Assembly (NCBI RefSeq): GCF_022601675.1 | Contig: NZ_JAKVIL010000010.1 | Location: 120,951-184,950 of the forward strand | Reading direction: 5' to 3' | Origin: Ancylobacter gelatini | GTDB lineage: Bacteria; Pseudomonadota; Alphaproteobacteria; Rhizobiales; Xanthobacteraceae | Length of the DNA: 64,000 nucleotides | Part shown: positions 27,429 to 36,899 of the stretch, in pieces | Layout: the number at the start of each line of letters is the position of its first letter | Position numbering within the stretch: the first letter of the stretch is position 1 | Made by a program: the position numbers and the translations under genes | Notes under the pieces: model-generated | Seen by the model: the letters and a program-made list of their open reading frames with translations, nothing else | The model's database searches: none | Told to the model about the DNA's origin: nothing

Positions 27429-29056
27429 CCGACACCCCTCTCCTCTCCGTCCAGGACCTCTCCGTCGCCTTCACGCAAGGCGAACGCGTCACGCTCGCGG
27501 TGGATCATGTCTCGTTCGAGTTGAAGCGCGGGCAGACGCTGGCGCTGGTCGGCGAGAGCGGGTCCGGCAAGTCGGTCACCGCGCTGTCCATCCTGAAGCT
27601 GCTGCAATATCCTGCAGCCTCGCATCCCTCCGGGCGCATCCTGTTCAAGGGCGAGGACCTGCTCGCCATGGACGAGCGGCAGATCCGCAAGGTGCGCGGC
27701 AACGACATCACCATGGTGTTCCAGGAGCCGATGAGCTCGCTGAACCCGCTGCACACGGTCGAGCAGCAGATCGCCGAAATCCTCGGCCTGCATCGCGGCA
27801 CGCGGGGTCAGGCCGCGCGGGCACGGGTGATCGAGCTGCTCACCGAGGTCGGCATTCCCAATCCCGAGAGCCGGCTCGGCTCCTATCCGCACCAGCTTTC
27901 CGGCGGCCAGCGCCAGCGTGTGATGATCGCCATGGCGCTGGCCAATGAGCCGCAACTGCTGATCGCCGACGAGCCCACCACCGCGCTCGACGTGACGGTG
28001 CAGGCGCAGATCCTCGCGCTGCTCAAGGAACTCCAGGCTCGGCTCGGCATGGCCATCCTGTTCATCACCCATGACCTCGGCATCGTGCGCAAGATCGCGG
28101 ACCATGTGTGCGTGATGAACCATGGGCGCATCGTCGAGGCCGCGCCGGTGGCGGAGATCTTCGCCAGCCCGCAGCATTCCTATACGCGCGAACTGATCGC
28201 CGCCCAGCCCAAGGGCAACCCGGCCGCCCCGCATCCGGAAGCGCCGGTGGTGCTGCAGGCACGCGACCTGAAGGTCTGGTTCCCGATCAAGGCGGGGCTG
28301 ATGCGCAAGACCGTCGGGCACATCAAGGCGGTCGACGGGGTGAGCGTGGAGATCCGCCAGGGCGAGACGCTTGGCGTGGTCGGCGAGAGCGGATCGGGCA
28401 AGACCACGCTCGGCCTCGCTCTGCTGCGCCTCATCTCCAGCGAGGGGCCGATCGTGTTCCTCGGCCAGAGCGTCGACACGCTCGGCTTCAAGGAGATGCG
28501 CCAGCACCGCCACCGGATGCAGATCGTGTTCCAGGACCCGTTCGGCTCGCTCTCCCCGCGCATGTCGGTGGCCGACATCATCGGCGAGGGGCTGCTGGTG
28601 CACCAGCCGGCGCTCTCTGAAGCCGAGCGCGACGCCAAGGTGGTCGCCGCGCTGACCGATGTCGGGCTGGAGCCTGAGGCACGTCACCGCTACCCGCACG
28701 AATTTTCCGGCGGCCAGCGCCAGCGCGTCGCCATTGCCCGCGCCATCGTGCTGGAGCCCTCCTTCCTCGTGCTGGACGAGCCGACCAGCGCGCTGGACAT
28801 GATCGTGCAGGCGCAAATCGTCGATCTGCTGCGCGATCTCCAGCAGCGGCGTGGCCTCACCTATCTGTTCATCAGCCATGATTTGCGCGTGGTCGCCGCG
28901 CTGGCATCGCGGCTGATGGTGATGAAGGGTGGGGTCATGGTCGAGGAAGGCCCGGCGGCGCAGATGTTCGCGCAGCCGAAGACCGACTATACCCGCGCCT
29001 TGTTCGCGGCCGCCTTCGATCTCGATACGGCCGAGGGCGCCGTGGCCCCGGAGTGA
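27425..29056 (+). CDS. yejF: Peptide ABC transporter ATP-binding protein YejF (double ATPase)
   Basis: A 543-residue protein with two complete nucleotide-binding domains. Domain 1 (about 1-255) has Walker [10 protein letters not shown], signature LSGGQRQRV and Walker [13 protein letters not shown]. Domain 2 (about 275-535) has [18 protein letters not shown] and [12 protein letters not shown]. Together they energise YejBE. It uses a GTG start that overlaps the yejE stop. It is the last of the five-gene operon; the NUDIX gene follows after four bases and is probably on the same transcript. Confidence 0.92.
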   Translation: MTDTPLLSVQDLSVAFTQGERVTLAVDHVSFELKRGQTLALVGESGSGKSVTALSILKLLQYPAASHPSGRILFKGEDLLAMDERQIRKVRGNDITMVFQEPMSSLNPLHTVEQQIAEILGLHRGTRGQAARARVIELLTEVGIPNPESRLGSYPHQLSGGQRQRVMIAMALANEPQLLIADEPTTALDVTVQAQILALLKELQARLGMAILFITHDLGIVRKIADHVCVMNHGRIVEAAPVAEIFASPQHSYTRELIAAQPKGNPAAPHPEAPVVLQARDLKVWFPIKAGLMRKTVGHIKAVDGVSVEIRQGETLGVVGESGSGKTTLGLALLRLISSEGPIVFLGQSVDTLGFKEMRQHRHRMQIVFQDPFGSLSPRMSVADIIGEGLLVHQPALSEAERDAKVVAALTDVGLEPEARHRYPHEFSGGQRQRVAIARAIVLEPSFLVLDEPTSALDMIVQAQIVDLLRDLQQRRGLTYLFISHDLRVVAALASRLMVMKGGVMVEEGPAAQMFAQPKTDYTRALFAAAFDLDTAEGAVAPE

Positions 29057-29060
29057 CCCG

Positions 29061-29720
29061 ATGACCGATGCCGCATCCTCCCGGCCCGAGAGCCCGCTGC
29101 GCGATCTGGCGGTGCCGGTCGAGTTGTCGCCAATCACGAACATCGAGGGCGACGGCTTCCGGCCCTATCACCGCGTGGTGGCGACGCTGGTCGGGGCCGG
29201 CGGCGCGCCGCTGGTGCAGCCGCGCGACATCTTGCGCGTCGGCCCCTGCATCGCCGCGCTCGGCTATGATCCGGCAGCGGAGTGCCTGGTGCTGATCCAC
29301 CAGTTTCGCGTCGCCGGCCATCTCGCCACCGGGAAGGGCGAATTGGTCGAGCTGGTCGCCGGCCGCGTTGAGCCGGGCGAGAGTGCGGAACACGCCGCCG
29401 CGCGCGAATGCGTGGAAGAAATCGGCGTGCCGGCGCAGGCGCTCACCCCGATCATGGCGTTCATGCCCTCGCCGGGCGTGACCGACGAATATGTCACGCT
29501 GTTCCTCGCCCTCATCGATTCCACCGCGCTCCCGAGCGAAGCCGGGGAGCCTAGCGAAGCCGAATATACCCGCCCCTTCACCGTGCCCGTAGACGAGGCG
29601 CTGGCCCTGCTCGACGCGCCGCCGCCGGGGCCGTTCATCAACGTGTTCGTGCGCACCGCGCTGCAATGGGTGGCCCTGAACCGGGCGAAGATGGCGGCCT
29701 TCGCGGCCGAGAATCGCTAA
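29061..29720 (+). CDS. NUDIX hydrolase, ADP-ribose pyrophosphatase-like
   Basis: A 219-residue NUDIX enzyme. The full Nudix box is at residues 101-123 (GRVEPGESAEHAAARECVEE then IGV), giving the catalytic Mg-binding Glu residues. The upstream VLIHQFRVAG and the downstream MPSPGVTDEYVTLFLA are typical of ADP-ribose pyrophosphatases of the NudF/TrgB group. The predicted reaction is ADP-ribose to AMP and ribose-5-phosphate. The ATG at 29061 is four bases after the yejF stop. It converges on the NlpC/P60 gene with a seven-base gap. Confidence 0.87.
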   Translation: MTDAASSRPESPLRDLAVPVELSPITNIEGDGFRPYHRVVATLVGAGGAPLVQPRDILRVGPCIAALGYDPAAECLVLIHQFRVAGHLATGKGELVELVAGRVEPGESAEHAAARECVEEIGVPAQALTPIMAFMPSPGVTDEYVTLFLALIDSTALPSEAGEPSEAEYTRPFTVPVDEALALLDAPPPGPFINVFVRTALQWVALNRAKMAAFAAENR

Positions 29721-29727
29721 GGGGCGC

Positions 29728-30579
29728 TCAGCCCAGCCGGCGGATGCTGCGCACCGGCGCGCTGGTCGCCTCGATGCGCACCAGCGCCGAGCGCAGCGGC
29801 TCGCGCACCACCGACATGAAATGCGCGGTTGCATGCAAGAGCGTACCGCCATCCTCGATGATGGCGACATGGCCGGGCCAGAACACCAGGTCGCCACGCC
29901 GCAGCCGCGTGATGTCGCCGGCAAAGTCGAGCGCCGTGCCGAGCGCCTTTTCCTGCATGTCGCTGTCGCGCGGGCAGGCGATGCCCGTCGCCTGCAGCGC
30001 GACCTGCACCAGTCCGGAGCAGTCCAGCCCGAGGCTGGAGCGCCCGCCCCACAGATAGGCGGCGCCGAGGAAGCGCGAGGCCACCTCGACATAATCGTCC
30101 TCGCGCGCCTCGACCGGCACCAGATGGCGGGCGAAGAGGAAGCCGCCATCGTCGGTGACGAGGAACTTGCCCTCAGTGCGCACGACGGTGACGCGGCTCG
30201 CGAAGGACAGCAGTTCGCGCGGGGGCAGCTTGATACTCGGGCCGGGAAAGACCGGGGCGCGCAGCGCCGCGACCTTATGAGTCGGCGTGGCGGAGGCCGG
30301 CCCCAGAGCCTCGGCCGGCAGCCAGCCGACATAGCCGTCGGCCTCGATCTGGCCCCAGGCCCAGCCCTCCACCGTGGTCTCGTAAACCATCACCGTCTCG
30401 CCATGCAGCACCTGCGTGGTGAGCGGCGCGTCCGGCGACGGCTCGCGCGTCACCGGGGCCGCGGCGCGCACCACGCGGTGGCGCCCCCCCTCGACGAAGC
30501 GCTCGGCCTCGACCGCGCCTTTCAGATGCGCCGCGGCAAGGTCCGGGCGGGCGGGCGTCAGGCGGGGATCAGGCGTCAT
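29728..30579 (-). CDS. NlpC/P60 cysteine peptidase with SH3 domains (peptidoglycan endopeptidase)
   Basis: A 283-residue cell-wall hydrolase. An SH3-like region spans about 38-155 (GETVMVYETTVEGWAWGQI, GYVGWLPAEAL). The NlpC/P60 domain follows with Cys187 in GLDCSGLVQ, His237 in WPGHVAII and a third polar site at His249. Such enzymes cut gamma-D-Glu-diaminopimelate bonds in stem peptides. No clear signal peptide is visible at the N-terminus, as in many alphaproteobacterial homologues. It lies nine bases downstream of a MarR gene on the same strand and shares its transcript. Confidence 0.87.
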   Translation of the reverse strand: MTPDPRLTPARPDLAAAHLKGAVEAERFVEGGRHRVVRAAAPVTREPSPDAPLTTQVLHGETVMVYETTVEGWAWGQIEADGYVGWLPAEALGPASATPTHKVAALRAPVFPGPSIKLPPRELLSFASRVTVVRTEGKFLVTDDGGFLFARHLVPVEAREDDYVEVASRFLGAAYLWGGRSSLGLDCSGLVQVALQATGIACPRDSDMQEKALGTALDFAGDITRLRRGDLVFWPGHVAIIEDGGTLLHATAHFMSVVREPLRSALVRIEATSAPVRSIRRLG

Positions 30580-30588
30580 GACGGTGTC

Positions 30589-30939
30589 TCACCGGGGCAG
30601 GCTGCGGGCGGTGGCGACCACGAGATCGCCGAGCCGCTCCAGATAGAGCGCGCCTTCCACCGTACGCTGAATGATGACATTTCGCCGGTCCGCTTCGTCG
30701 CGCCGGCGCGAGACCAGCCCGAGCTGGCCCATCGTGTCGAGCGCGCGGGTGATCACCGGCTTGGTCACGCCGAGCCGGGCGGCGAGCCCACGCACCGTGT
30801 GCGGCGGCGCCTCCAGATAGACGCTGAGCAGGATGGCGAGCTGGCGCGGCGACAGGTCGGGCGCGTCGTCGCGCACCTGCGCGAGCGACAGCTCGTGAAG
30901 CAGCCGCAACGCCTGTGACGCGCGCATCTCGACGGCCAT
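30589..30939 (-). CDS. Short MarR family transcriptional regulator
   Basis: A 116-residue winged-helix protein, shorter than usual MarR (about 140-160), lacking part of the dimerisation helices. The DNA-binding core is clear: LSPRQLAILLSVYLEAPPHT, VRGLAARLGVTKPVITRALD, then the wing region RRRDEADRRNVIIQRT. It is co-transcribed with the NlpC/P60 gene and probably regulates it and itself; a perfect palindrome lies 21 bases upstream of the start. An internal ATG at residue 5 is possible. Confidence 0.8.
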   Translation of the reverse strand: MAVEMRASQALRLLHELSLAQVRDDAPDLSPRQLAILLSVYLEAPPHTVRGLAARLGVTKPVITRALDTMGQLGLVSRRRDEADRRNVIIQRTVEGALYLERLGDLVVATARSLPR

Positions 30940-30959
30940 GGGCCCGCACCCGGTTGGAG

Positions 30960-30974
30960 CCGTAATCGTTACGG
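30960..30974. promoter_or_regulatory. Candidate operator of the short MarR regulator
   Basis: CCGTAATCGTTACGG is a perfect 6-3-6 palindrome located 21 bases before the MarR start, where a repressor would block its promoter. The assignment is by symmetry and position only. Confidence 0.45.
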
Positions 30975-31052
30975 TGACGAATTGGTCCGACTATGACCGC
31001 ACCCGGGCTACAAAATGGTTAACGCACGCACTGCGGCGAGCGGGCGGCCCGT

Positions 31053-32429
31053 TCAGCCGTAGCGTTCCGCGAGCAGCGCGTCGAGCGCGCGGATGGTCTG
31101 GGCCTCGCCGCCTTCCGGCCGCGCCGGGCGCGAGGACGGGTTCCAGCCATAGACGTCGAGATGCAGCCACGATGTCGCCCGCGTCACGAAGCGCTGCAGG
31201 AACAGCGCGGCGGTGACGGCGCCGGCGAAGCCCGAGCCGGGTGCGTTGTTGAGATCGGCGATCGGGCTGTCGAGCATCGACATATAGGGCTGCCACAGCG
31301 GCAGGCGCCACAGCGGGTCGGACTCGGCCGCCGCGTGGCGGGCAAGGTCGGCGGCGAGCGTCTCGTCGTCGGTGAAGGCCGGCGGCAATTGTGGGCCGAG
31401 CGCCACGCGCGCGGCGCCGGTCAGCGTGGCGAAGTCGACCAGCAGTTCGGGCGCCTCCTCGTCGGCCAGCGCCAGCGCGTCGGCAAGGATAAGACGGCCC
31501 TCGGCATCGGTATTGCCGATCTCGACGGTGAGTCCCTTGCGGGAGGGGAAAATATCGCCGGGACGGAAGGCGGTGCCATCGATCGCGTTCTCGACGGCGG
31601 GAATGATCAACCGCAGCCGCACCGGCAGCGCGCGCGCCATGACCATCTCGGCGAGCGCGATGGCATTGGCCGCCCCGCCCATGTCCTTCTTCATGATCAG
31701 CATGCCGCTGGGTGGCTTGATGTCGAGCCCGCCCGTGTCGAAGGCGACCCCCTTGCCGACCAGCGTCACCTTCGGCGCCGCCGGGTCGCCCCAGCTCATA
31801 TCGATCAGGCGCGGCGCGCGCGGGCTGGCGCGGCCCACGGCATGAATCAGTGGGAAATTGGCGGCGAGCAGGTCGTCGCCGACGGTCACCGCGACATCGG
31901 CCCCATGCCGGGCGGCGAGCGCACGCACGGCGTGCTCGATTTCCGCCGGGCCGAGATCGTTGGCCGGCGTGTTGATCAGGTCGCGCGCCAGCGCCACCGC
32001 GTCGGCGATGCGGGCCAGGTCCTCGGCATCGACGCCGGCCGGCACCACGAGGCGCGGCCGGTTGCCCGAGCGCACGCGGTAGCGCTCGAAGCGATAGGTT
32101 CCGAGCAGGAAGCCCAGCACGGCGAGGCGCGGATTTGCCGGCGGCAAGGCGAGGTGATAGTCGCCGGCCGGCAAGGAGGTGGCCAGCTTTCCGAAGACGA
32201 GCGGATCGCGCGGGGCGTCCTCCACACCGAACAGCACGCCGGCAATGGCGCCGTCCGGGCCCGGCAGCACGATGAGCCCACCCGGCTCGGCGCGGAAGCC
32301 CGACGCCTCGGCGAAGGCCATGGCGGAGGCGGGCAGATCCGGTGCCGCCGCACGCCAGTTCTGCGGGGTCACGCACCAGATGGGGCGGGAATTCTCAGCC
32401 TGCGCGGCTTCGATCAGTCGGTCAGCCAT
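31053..32429 (-). CDS. Leucyl aminopeptidase family protein (M17)
   Basis: A 458-residue cytosolic metallo-aminopeptidase. The C-terminal catalytic domain carries Lys226 and Asp231 in GKGVAFDTGGLDIKP, the lysine-aspartate segment MKKDMGG (247-252) and the M17 signature NTDAEGRL (306-313), with the usual two-metal ligands. It removes N-terminal residues in peptide turnover. The N-terminal domain is less conserved, like PepB-type or Hyphomicrobiales M17 members. The ATG at 32429 (MADRLIEAAQ) is preferred; the frame extends 23 codons upstream into the region before the phosphatase stop. It lies 40 bases after the phosphatase gene and is likely in the same operon. Confidence 0.9.
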   Translation of the reverse strand: MADRLIEAAQAENSRPIWCVTPQNWRAAAPDLPASAMAFAEASGFRAEPGGLIVLPGPDGAIAGVLFGVEDAPRDPLVFGKLATSLPAGDYHLALPPANPRLAVLGFLLGTYRFERYRVRSGNRPRLVVPAGVDAEDLARIADAVALARDLINTPANDLGPAEIEHAVRALAARHGADVAVTVGDDLLAANFPLIHAVGRASPRAPRLIDMSWGDPAAPKVTLVGKGVAFDTGGLDIKPPSGMLIMKKDMGGAANAIALAEMVMARALPVRLRLIIPAVENAIDGTAFRPGDIFPSRKGLTVEIGNTDAEGRLILADALALADEEAPELLVDFATLTGAARVALGPQLPPAFTDDETLAADLARHAAAESDPLWRLPLWQPYMSMLDSPIADLNNAPGSGFAGAVTAALFLQRFVTRATSWLHLDVYGWNPSSRPARPEGGEAQTIRALDALLAERYG

Positions 32430-32469
32430 CGTCGCATAATCCTCGTCCCGGCCGCGCAGCCGTTCGTCT

Positions 32470-33060
32470 TCAGGCCATGGTGAGCTCGAAAGCCCCATTC
32501 TCGATCAGGTAGACCGCGCCCTGGCGCACCGGCAGTTCCACCGCCTCTTTCGGCGGCATGCCGGCGAGCATATGGAGAACGGCCCGCACCACGCCGCCAT
32601 GGCTGACCACCACCGCGTCCTGGTCGAGACTGCCCAGCGCCGCCTTCACCCGCTCGCACAGCATGACGTAGCTTTCGCCGCCGGGGGGGATGTAGTTCCA
32701 CGGGTCGGCATCGCGCAGCGCCAGCGTGACCGGATCGCGGCGGCGCAGTTCCGACCAGCTATGGCCTTCCCAGCGGCCGAAATTGATTTCCTGGAGCCGG
32801 GGCTCGCGACGGAAATCGTCCGGCGGCAGGCCGAGTTCGGCGCGCAGGATCTGCATGGTCTGCGCGGCGCGCGAGAGCGGGCTCGCCACATAAAGCAGCG
32901 GCAGCGCGCCCCTGCTCAGGCGGTCGATCACCCGCGCGGTGTCGGCCGCCTGTTCGCGTCCGAGGTCGTTGAGCGGAATATCCTGCCCGCCCTGAAGGCG
33001 GCCGGCGAGGTTCCAGTCGGTTTCACCATGGCGGACCAGGAAAATACGGCGCGTGGTCAT
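32470..33060 (-). CDS. Histidine phosphatase family protein
   Basis: A 196-residue phosphoglycerate-mutase-like phosphatase. The phospho-acceptor His11 lies in VRHGETDWN; further active-site elements are the Arg in ASPLSRAAQT, the Glu in FGRWEG and the second His in VVSHGGVVRA. The substrate is unknown; homologues act on sugar phosphates or cobalamin intermediates. Its start overlaps the stop of the upstream secreted-protein gene as ATGA, so the two are translationally coupled. Confidence 0.88.
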   Translation of the reverse strand: MTTRRIFLVRHGETDWNLAGRLQGGQDIPLNDLGREQAADTARVIDRLSRGALPLLYVASPLSRAAQTMQILRAELGLPPDDFRREPRLQEINFGRWEGHSWSELRRRDPVTLALRDADPWNYIPPGGESYVMLCERVKAALGSLDQDAVVVSHGGVVRAVLHMLAGMPPKEAVELPVRQGAVYLIENGAFELTMA

Positions 33061-33674
33061 CGGGTCGGAATGGCCACGGTTTGGGTGTAGGACCGGCCCG
33101 GCGGCGGATAGGAGACACGCACCCGCACGCTCCCGACGCCCGCGGGAACCGGGCCGGACGTGAACAGCCGCGCGCCGCGCACATGGCGGCCGACGCATTG
33201 CGTGGTGCCGGCATTGATGCCGGTGGCCGTGAAATTACCGATGTCGGTGGTGAAGGTCACGCCGGGCGGCGGGGACAGCACCTGAAGCGTCGGCACCTGG
33301 CCCCATTGGCACAGCCGGTCGACCGAGCCGGCCGCGAACACCAGCCGGCCGACGCCGCCGCCGGTCATATAGGAGGCATTGCCGCGCCGGTTGTTGGTGG
33401 GCGGGCTGACATAGCCGGGGAACACCGCGCCGCCCGTGCCGAACAAACGGTTCCAGATCGAATATTGCTGGAAGCTCGGCGGCGTGCCGCTATCCTGGTC
33501 CGGACTGCCGGGCGTGGTGTTGCCGGGCAGTCCGCTGCCCGGAGGCGGCCCGATGGTGATCGCGGGCACCTGCGCGCCGGCCGGGCCGGCCACGCCGGCA
33601 AGCAGGGCGGCGGCGGCCAGGGCGGCGACCGGAAGGCGTCTCGACAGGAAACCCGCAAGCTTGGTCATCGGCAC
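33057..33674 (-). CDS. Secreted protein of unknown function
   Basis: A 205-residue exported protein that I do not recognise. Residues 1-34 form a signal peptide (LPVAALAAAALLAGVAGPAGA-Q). The first third of the mature part is Pro/Gly/Ser-rich (PPPGSGLPGNTTPGSPDQ), then come beta-rich segments with two Cys (VDRLCQWG, TTQCVG) and a C-terminal SVRVRVSYPPPGRSYTQTV. It could be a small periplasmic or surface beta-sandwich. A start two codons later (MTKLAG) is equally possible. It heads the operon with the histidine phosphatase and aminopeptidase; a functional link is not evident. Confidence 0.75.
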   Translation of the reverse strand: MPMTKLAGFLSRRLPVAALAAAALLAGVAGPAGAQVPAITIGPPPGSGLPGNTTPGSPDQDSGTPPSFQQYSIWNRLFGTGGAVFPGYVSPPTNNRRGNASYMTGGGVGRLVFAAGSVDRLCQWGQVPTLQVLSPPPGVTFTTDIGNFTATGINAGTTQCVGRHVRGARLFTSGPVPAGVGSVRVRVSYPPPGRSYTQTVAIPTR

Positions 33675-33710
33675 GATACTCCGCTCAATTCGGGCAGGAC
33701 CCGCGGGACG

Positions 33711-34526
33711 TCAGTCGCGTTCCAGCGTCAGGTCGGGGGCGTCGGGGTTCTTCATCCCGACGATGTGGTAGCCGGCATCGACATGGTGGATTTCGCCGGT
33801 GACCGCCTGGCCGAGATCGGACAGCAGATACATGCCGGTATTGCCCACCTCGTCGATGGTCACGGTCCGGCGCAACGGCGCATTGAGCTCGTTCCACTTC
33901 AGGATGTAGCGGAAATCGCCGATGCCGGAGGCGGCCAGCGTCTTGATCGGGCCGGCGGAAATGGCGTTGACGCGGATGTTCTTCGGGCCGAGGTCGGCCG
34001 CCATGTAGCGCACGCTCGCCTCCAGCGCGGCCTTGGCGACGCCCATGACGTTGTAGTGCGGCATCCACTTCTCGGCGCCGTAATAGGTCAGCGTCAGCAT
34101 CGAGCCGCCATTGGTCATCAGCTTCTCGGCGCGCTGGGCGACGGCGGTGAAGCTGTAGCAGGAGATCAGCATGGTCTTGCTGAAATTGTCCGCCGTGGTG
34201 TCGACATAGCGCCCGTCGAGCTCGTTCTTGTCCGAGAAGGCGATGGCATGGACCAGAAAGTCCAGCCCGCCGAGCTGGCGCTCGGTCTCGGCGAACACCG
34301 CGTCGATGGTTGCCGGATCGGTCACGTCGCAATGGCCGACGATCTTGGCATCCAACTCGTTGGCCAGCGGCTCGACCCGCTTCCTGAGCGGTTCGCCCTG
34401 ATAGGTGAAGGCGAGCTCCGCCCCCTGCGCGCGGACAGCCTTGGCAATGCCCCAGGCGATGGAGCGGTTATTGGCCACTCCCATCACCAAGCCGCGCTTG
34501 CCATTCATCAATCCGCCCGCTGTCAT
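33711..34526 (-). CDS. fabI: Enoyl-ACP reductase FabI (copy 2)
   Basis: A 271-residue NADH-dependent enoyl-ACP reductase, paralogue of the copy in the fab operon. Active-site residues are Tyr148 in LTYYGAEK, Tyr158 in HYNVMGVAK and Lys165. It keeps the usual GAE after the first Tyr, so it resembles classical FabI more than copy 1 does. It stands alone near the dnaJ-like gene. Starts at 34526 (MTAGGLMNGK) and 34508 (MNGKRG) are both feasible. Two FabI proteins occur in some rhizobia; which one is the main triclosan target cannot be told here. Confidence 0.9.
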   Translation of the reverse strand: MTAGGLMNGKRGLVMGVANNRSIAWGIAKAVRAQGAELAFTYQGEPLRKRVEPLANELDAKIVGHCDVTDPATIDAVFAETERQLGGLDFLVHAIAFSDKNELDGRYVDTTADNFSKTMLISCYSFTAVAQRAEKLMTNGGSMLTLTYYGAEKWMPHYNVMGVAKAALEASVRYMAADLGPKNIRVNAISAGPIKTLAASGIGDFRYILKWNELNAPLRRTVTIDEVGNTGMYLLSDLGQAVTGEIHHVDAGYHIVGMKNPDAPDLTLERD

Positions 34527-34664
34527 GCCCTGACCCAACCTCAAGCTCCGTCACAATCGCCGCCTCGACGGCGGTCAAAGGTTCCTATCGCACAGTGGCA
34601 TGAACCTCTCAAGCGAGCGGCGTGCATTGCGGGATCACGGAAGATGTCAGTGTCGCGGCGCTTG

Positions 34665-35636
34665 TCACGCGCCGGGCTCCTGCCGCTTCCGCATCAGGGC
34701 CTCCAGCTCCGCGTCCGGCGTCTCGGGAAGCAGGATGCGAACGGTCGCGAGCAGATCGCCATGGCCGCCTTCGGCCTTGGGTAGCCCTTTGCCGCGCAGA
34801 CGGAAGGTGCGGCCGGAATTGGTCCAGGCCGGCACGGTGAGCTCGACCGAGCCCCCAAGGGTGGGCACGCGAAGCTTGCCGCCCGTGACGGCGGTCGCCA
34901 GCGGCAGCCCGACATCGGATCGGAGGTCGTTGCCCTCGACGCGGAAATCGCGGTGCGGGGCATAGGCGACAATCACATAGGCATCGCCCGGGGCGCCGCC
35001 GAAGGCGCTGGGCTCACCCTGCCCCTTGAGCCGCATGCGGTGGCCTTCCGCGACGCCGGCGGGGATCTTCACCTCCACCACGCGCCCGCTGGGCAGCGCC
35101 ACCGTCACCGGCCCGCCCTCGACCACCTTGTCGAGCGGCACCGGGACGGACATCTCGATATCGGCGCCGCGCGGGGTCTGGCCCCGGGCACGCCCGCGGC
35201 TGCGCCCGCCGCCAAGGCCACCGAGAATGTCGGAAATCACGTCGTCAAACCCGCCGGCATCATGCGGGCCGTGGCCCGATCGACGCATGCCCTCCGGGCC
35301 GAAGGAGAAGCTCTCGAAAATGCTCTCGTCGCCGGCATGGCGGAAGCCGCCGCGCCCGAAGCCGCCGCCCTGCCCGCCGAATCCGCCGCCGGGATAGCCC
35401 TCGAAACCGCGCGGCTTGCCCTCGCCGTCGATCTCGCCGCGATCGAACTGGCCGCGCTTTTCGGGATCGGACAGGATCTCGTGCGCTCCGTTCAGCTCGG
35501 CGAATTTCTCCTGCGCCTTCGGATCGTCCTTATTGGCGTCCGGGTGCAGCTTCTTCGCAAGCTTGCGATACGCGCGCTTGATTTCGGCCGGGTCGGCGCC
35601 TCGCTGAACGCCGAGAATTTCATAAGGGTCACGCAT
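34665..35636 (-). CDS. DnaJ-like co-chaperone (CbpA type)
   Basis: A 323-residue J-domain protein. The J domain occupies residues 1-67 with the HPD motif ([10 protein letters not shown]). A Gly/Phe-rich linker follows ([20 protein letters not shown]), then the two C-terminal substrate-binding domains at about 150-310 ([16 protein letters not shown] start, [30 protein letters not shown]). The zinc-finger domain of true DnaJ is absent, which places it with CbpA. It works with DnaK in protein folding or binds curved DNA. It is a single gene upstream of fabI copy 2 on the same strand. Confidence 0.9.
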   Translation of the reverse strand: MRDPYEILGVQRGADPAEIKRAYRKLAKKLHPDANKDDPKAQEKFAELNGAHEILSDPEKRGQFDRGEIDGEGKPRGFEGYPGGGFGGQGGGFGRGGFRHAGDESIFESFSFGPEGMRRSGHGPHDAGGFDDVISDILGGLGGGRSRGRARGQTPRGADIEMSVPVPLDKVVEGGPVTVALPSGRVVEVKIPAGVAEGHRMRLKGQGEPSAFGGAPGDAYVIVAYAPHRDFRVEGNDLRSDVGLPLATAVTGGKLRVPTLGGSVELTVPAWTNSGRTFRLRGKGLPKAEGGHGDLLATVRILLPETPDAELEALMRKRQEPGA

Positions 35637-35744
35637 GTTTCGACATCTCGTCCGGCGGTTCCGGGCTCACGCGCCTCATGTGGGAAGGGTGTTGCGCGGA
35701 TGCAACGGTCGCCGGGCGGTTCATCGCGTCGCCCCTGCGCATTT

Positions 35745-36245
35745 TCAGCTGCGCTCGAGCAGCCGGGCTTCCTTCACCCGCCACCAGCCGCGCTCGGTGC
35801 GGCAGACCTCGCCCTGCAGCCAGTTCGCTTCGGAACTGCGCACGAAGCTCATCAGGAATTCGCGGCAGCCTCCGGCCTTGGCCTGGGTCGGGCCGAGCGG
35901 GGTCACGGTGCCGCGCGTGGCGGTGGACAGATTCTCCCATGGCACGCTCGGCGCGGTCGATTCATCCCGGAACGCTTCGGCGAGGGCGACGCGCGCGGCG
36001 GTCCAGTCGTCGGGGGCCACGCCCGCCGGCACCGGCTCGCTCTCATAGGCAGCGGCGCGGTCCGTGGAAATCGAGCCGGTGGTCACCACGTCCAGCGGCG
36101 GCGCCGCCGAGCAGCCGGCCGCCAAAAGGCCAAGGCCGAGCGCCGCGAGCGCCAATGGCGTTTGCCGCGATGCGGGCTTATATGGGGACGTGTGCGTCGC
36201 ACCGCCCGCCCCCGTCGTCGATCGCAGCCCTTGGGAATTGCACAT
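35745..36245 (-). CDS. Lipoprotein, RT0821/Lpp0805 surface protein family
   Basis: A 166-residue predicted lipoprotein. The lipobox LLAAGC has its Cys at about residue 45 after an unusually long N-terminal extension, so the true start may lie further in, at a non-ATG codon. The C-terminal domain (about 78-160) has the family pattern: [21 protein letters not shown] with Cys, and [15 protein letters not shown]. The function is unknown; homologues are called surface antigens of the outer membrane. It is divergent from pdxH with only 30 bases between the starts given here, another reason to suspect a shorter protein. Confidence 0.75.
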   Translation of the reverse strand: MCNSQGLRSTTGAGGATHTSPYKPASRQTPLALAALGLGLLAAGCSAAPPLDVVTTGSISTDRAAAYESEPVPAGVAPDDWTAARVALAEAFRDESTAPSVPWENLSTATRGTVTPLGPTQAKAGGCREFLMSFVRSSEANWLQGEVCRTERGWWRVKEARLLERS

Positions 36246-36275
36246 GGGTGTGGTCCAGCCACTGAAGAAGTCGCC

Positions 36276-36899
36276 ATGGAAGCGCAGGAAGAGTTAAGAT
36301 CCGGTGATTTTACCGCCGCCTCAGAACCGTTCCGGCTGTTCGAGGAATGGCTTGGCGAGGCGAAGGCGCGTGAGATCAACGATGCCAACGCCATGGCGCT
36401 GGCCACCGTCGACGCCGATGGTCTTCCCGATGTCCGCATGGTGCTGCTGAATGCGCGCGACGAGCGCGGATTCGTGTTCTTCACCAATGTCGGCAGCGCC
36501 AAGGGCCAGGAACTGACGGCCAATCCCAAGGCGGCCGTGGTGTTCCACTGGAAGTCGCTGCGCCGGCAGGTACGGGTGCGCGGTCCGATCGAACAGGTCA
36601 CCGATGCCGAGGCCGACGCCTATTACGCCACGCGCCCGCGGCTCTCGCAGATCGGCGCCTGGGCCAGCCAGCAGTCCCGCCCGCTGGAGGGGCGGTTCGC
36701 GCTGGAGGCCGCGGTGGCGAGCTATACCGCGAAATTCGGGTTCGGCACCGTGCCGCGCCCCGACTTCTGGACCGGATTCCGCATCCGCCCGGTGCAGATC
36801 GAATTCTGGCAGGACGGCCAGTTCCGCCTGCATGACCGCATCGTGTTCCGGCGCGAGCCCGACGGCACGTCCTGGACCAAGACCCGCCTTTACCCGTGA
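36276..36899 (+). CDS. pdxH: Pyridoxine/pyridoxamine 5'-phosphate oxidase PdxH
   Basis: A 207-residue FMN enzyme that makes pyridoxal 5'-phosphate, supplying PLP for the cell. Typical motifs are present: [20 protein letters not shown] and [13 protein letters not shown] for FMN/PLP binding, and the C-terminal [20 protein letters not shown] and RLYP. The ATG at 36276 starts [19 protein letters not shown], typical for this group. Its stop overlaps the GTG start of the SDR gene, so both are translated together. Confidence 0.94.
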   Translation: MEAQEELRSGDFTAASEPFRLFEEWLGEAKAREINDANAMALATVDADGLPDVRMVLLNARDERGFVFFTNVGSAKGQELTANPKAAVVFHWKSLRRQVRVRGPIEQVTDAEADAYYATRPRLSQIGAWASQQSRPLEGRFALEAAVASYTAKFGFGTVPRPDFWTGFRIRPVQIEFWQDGQFRLHDRIVFRREPDGTSWTKTRLYP

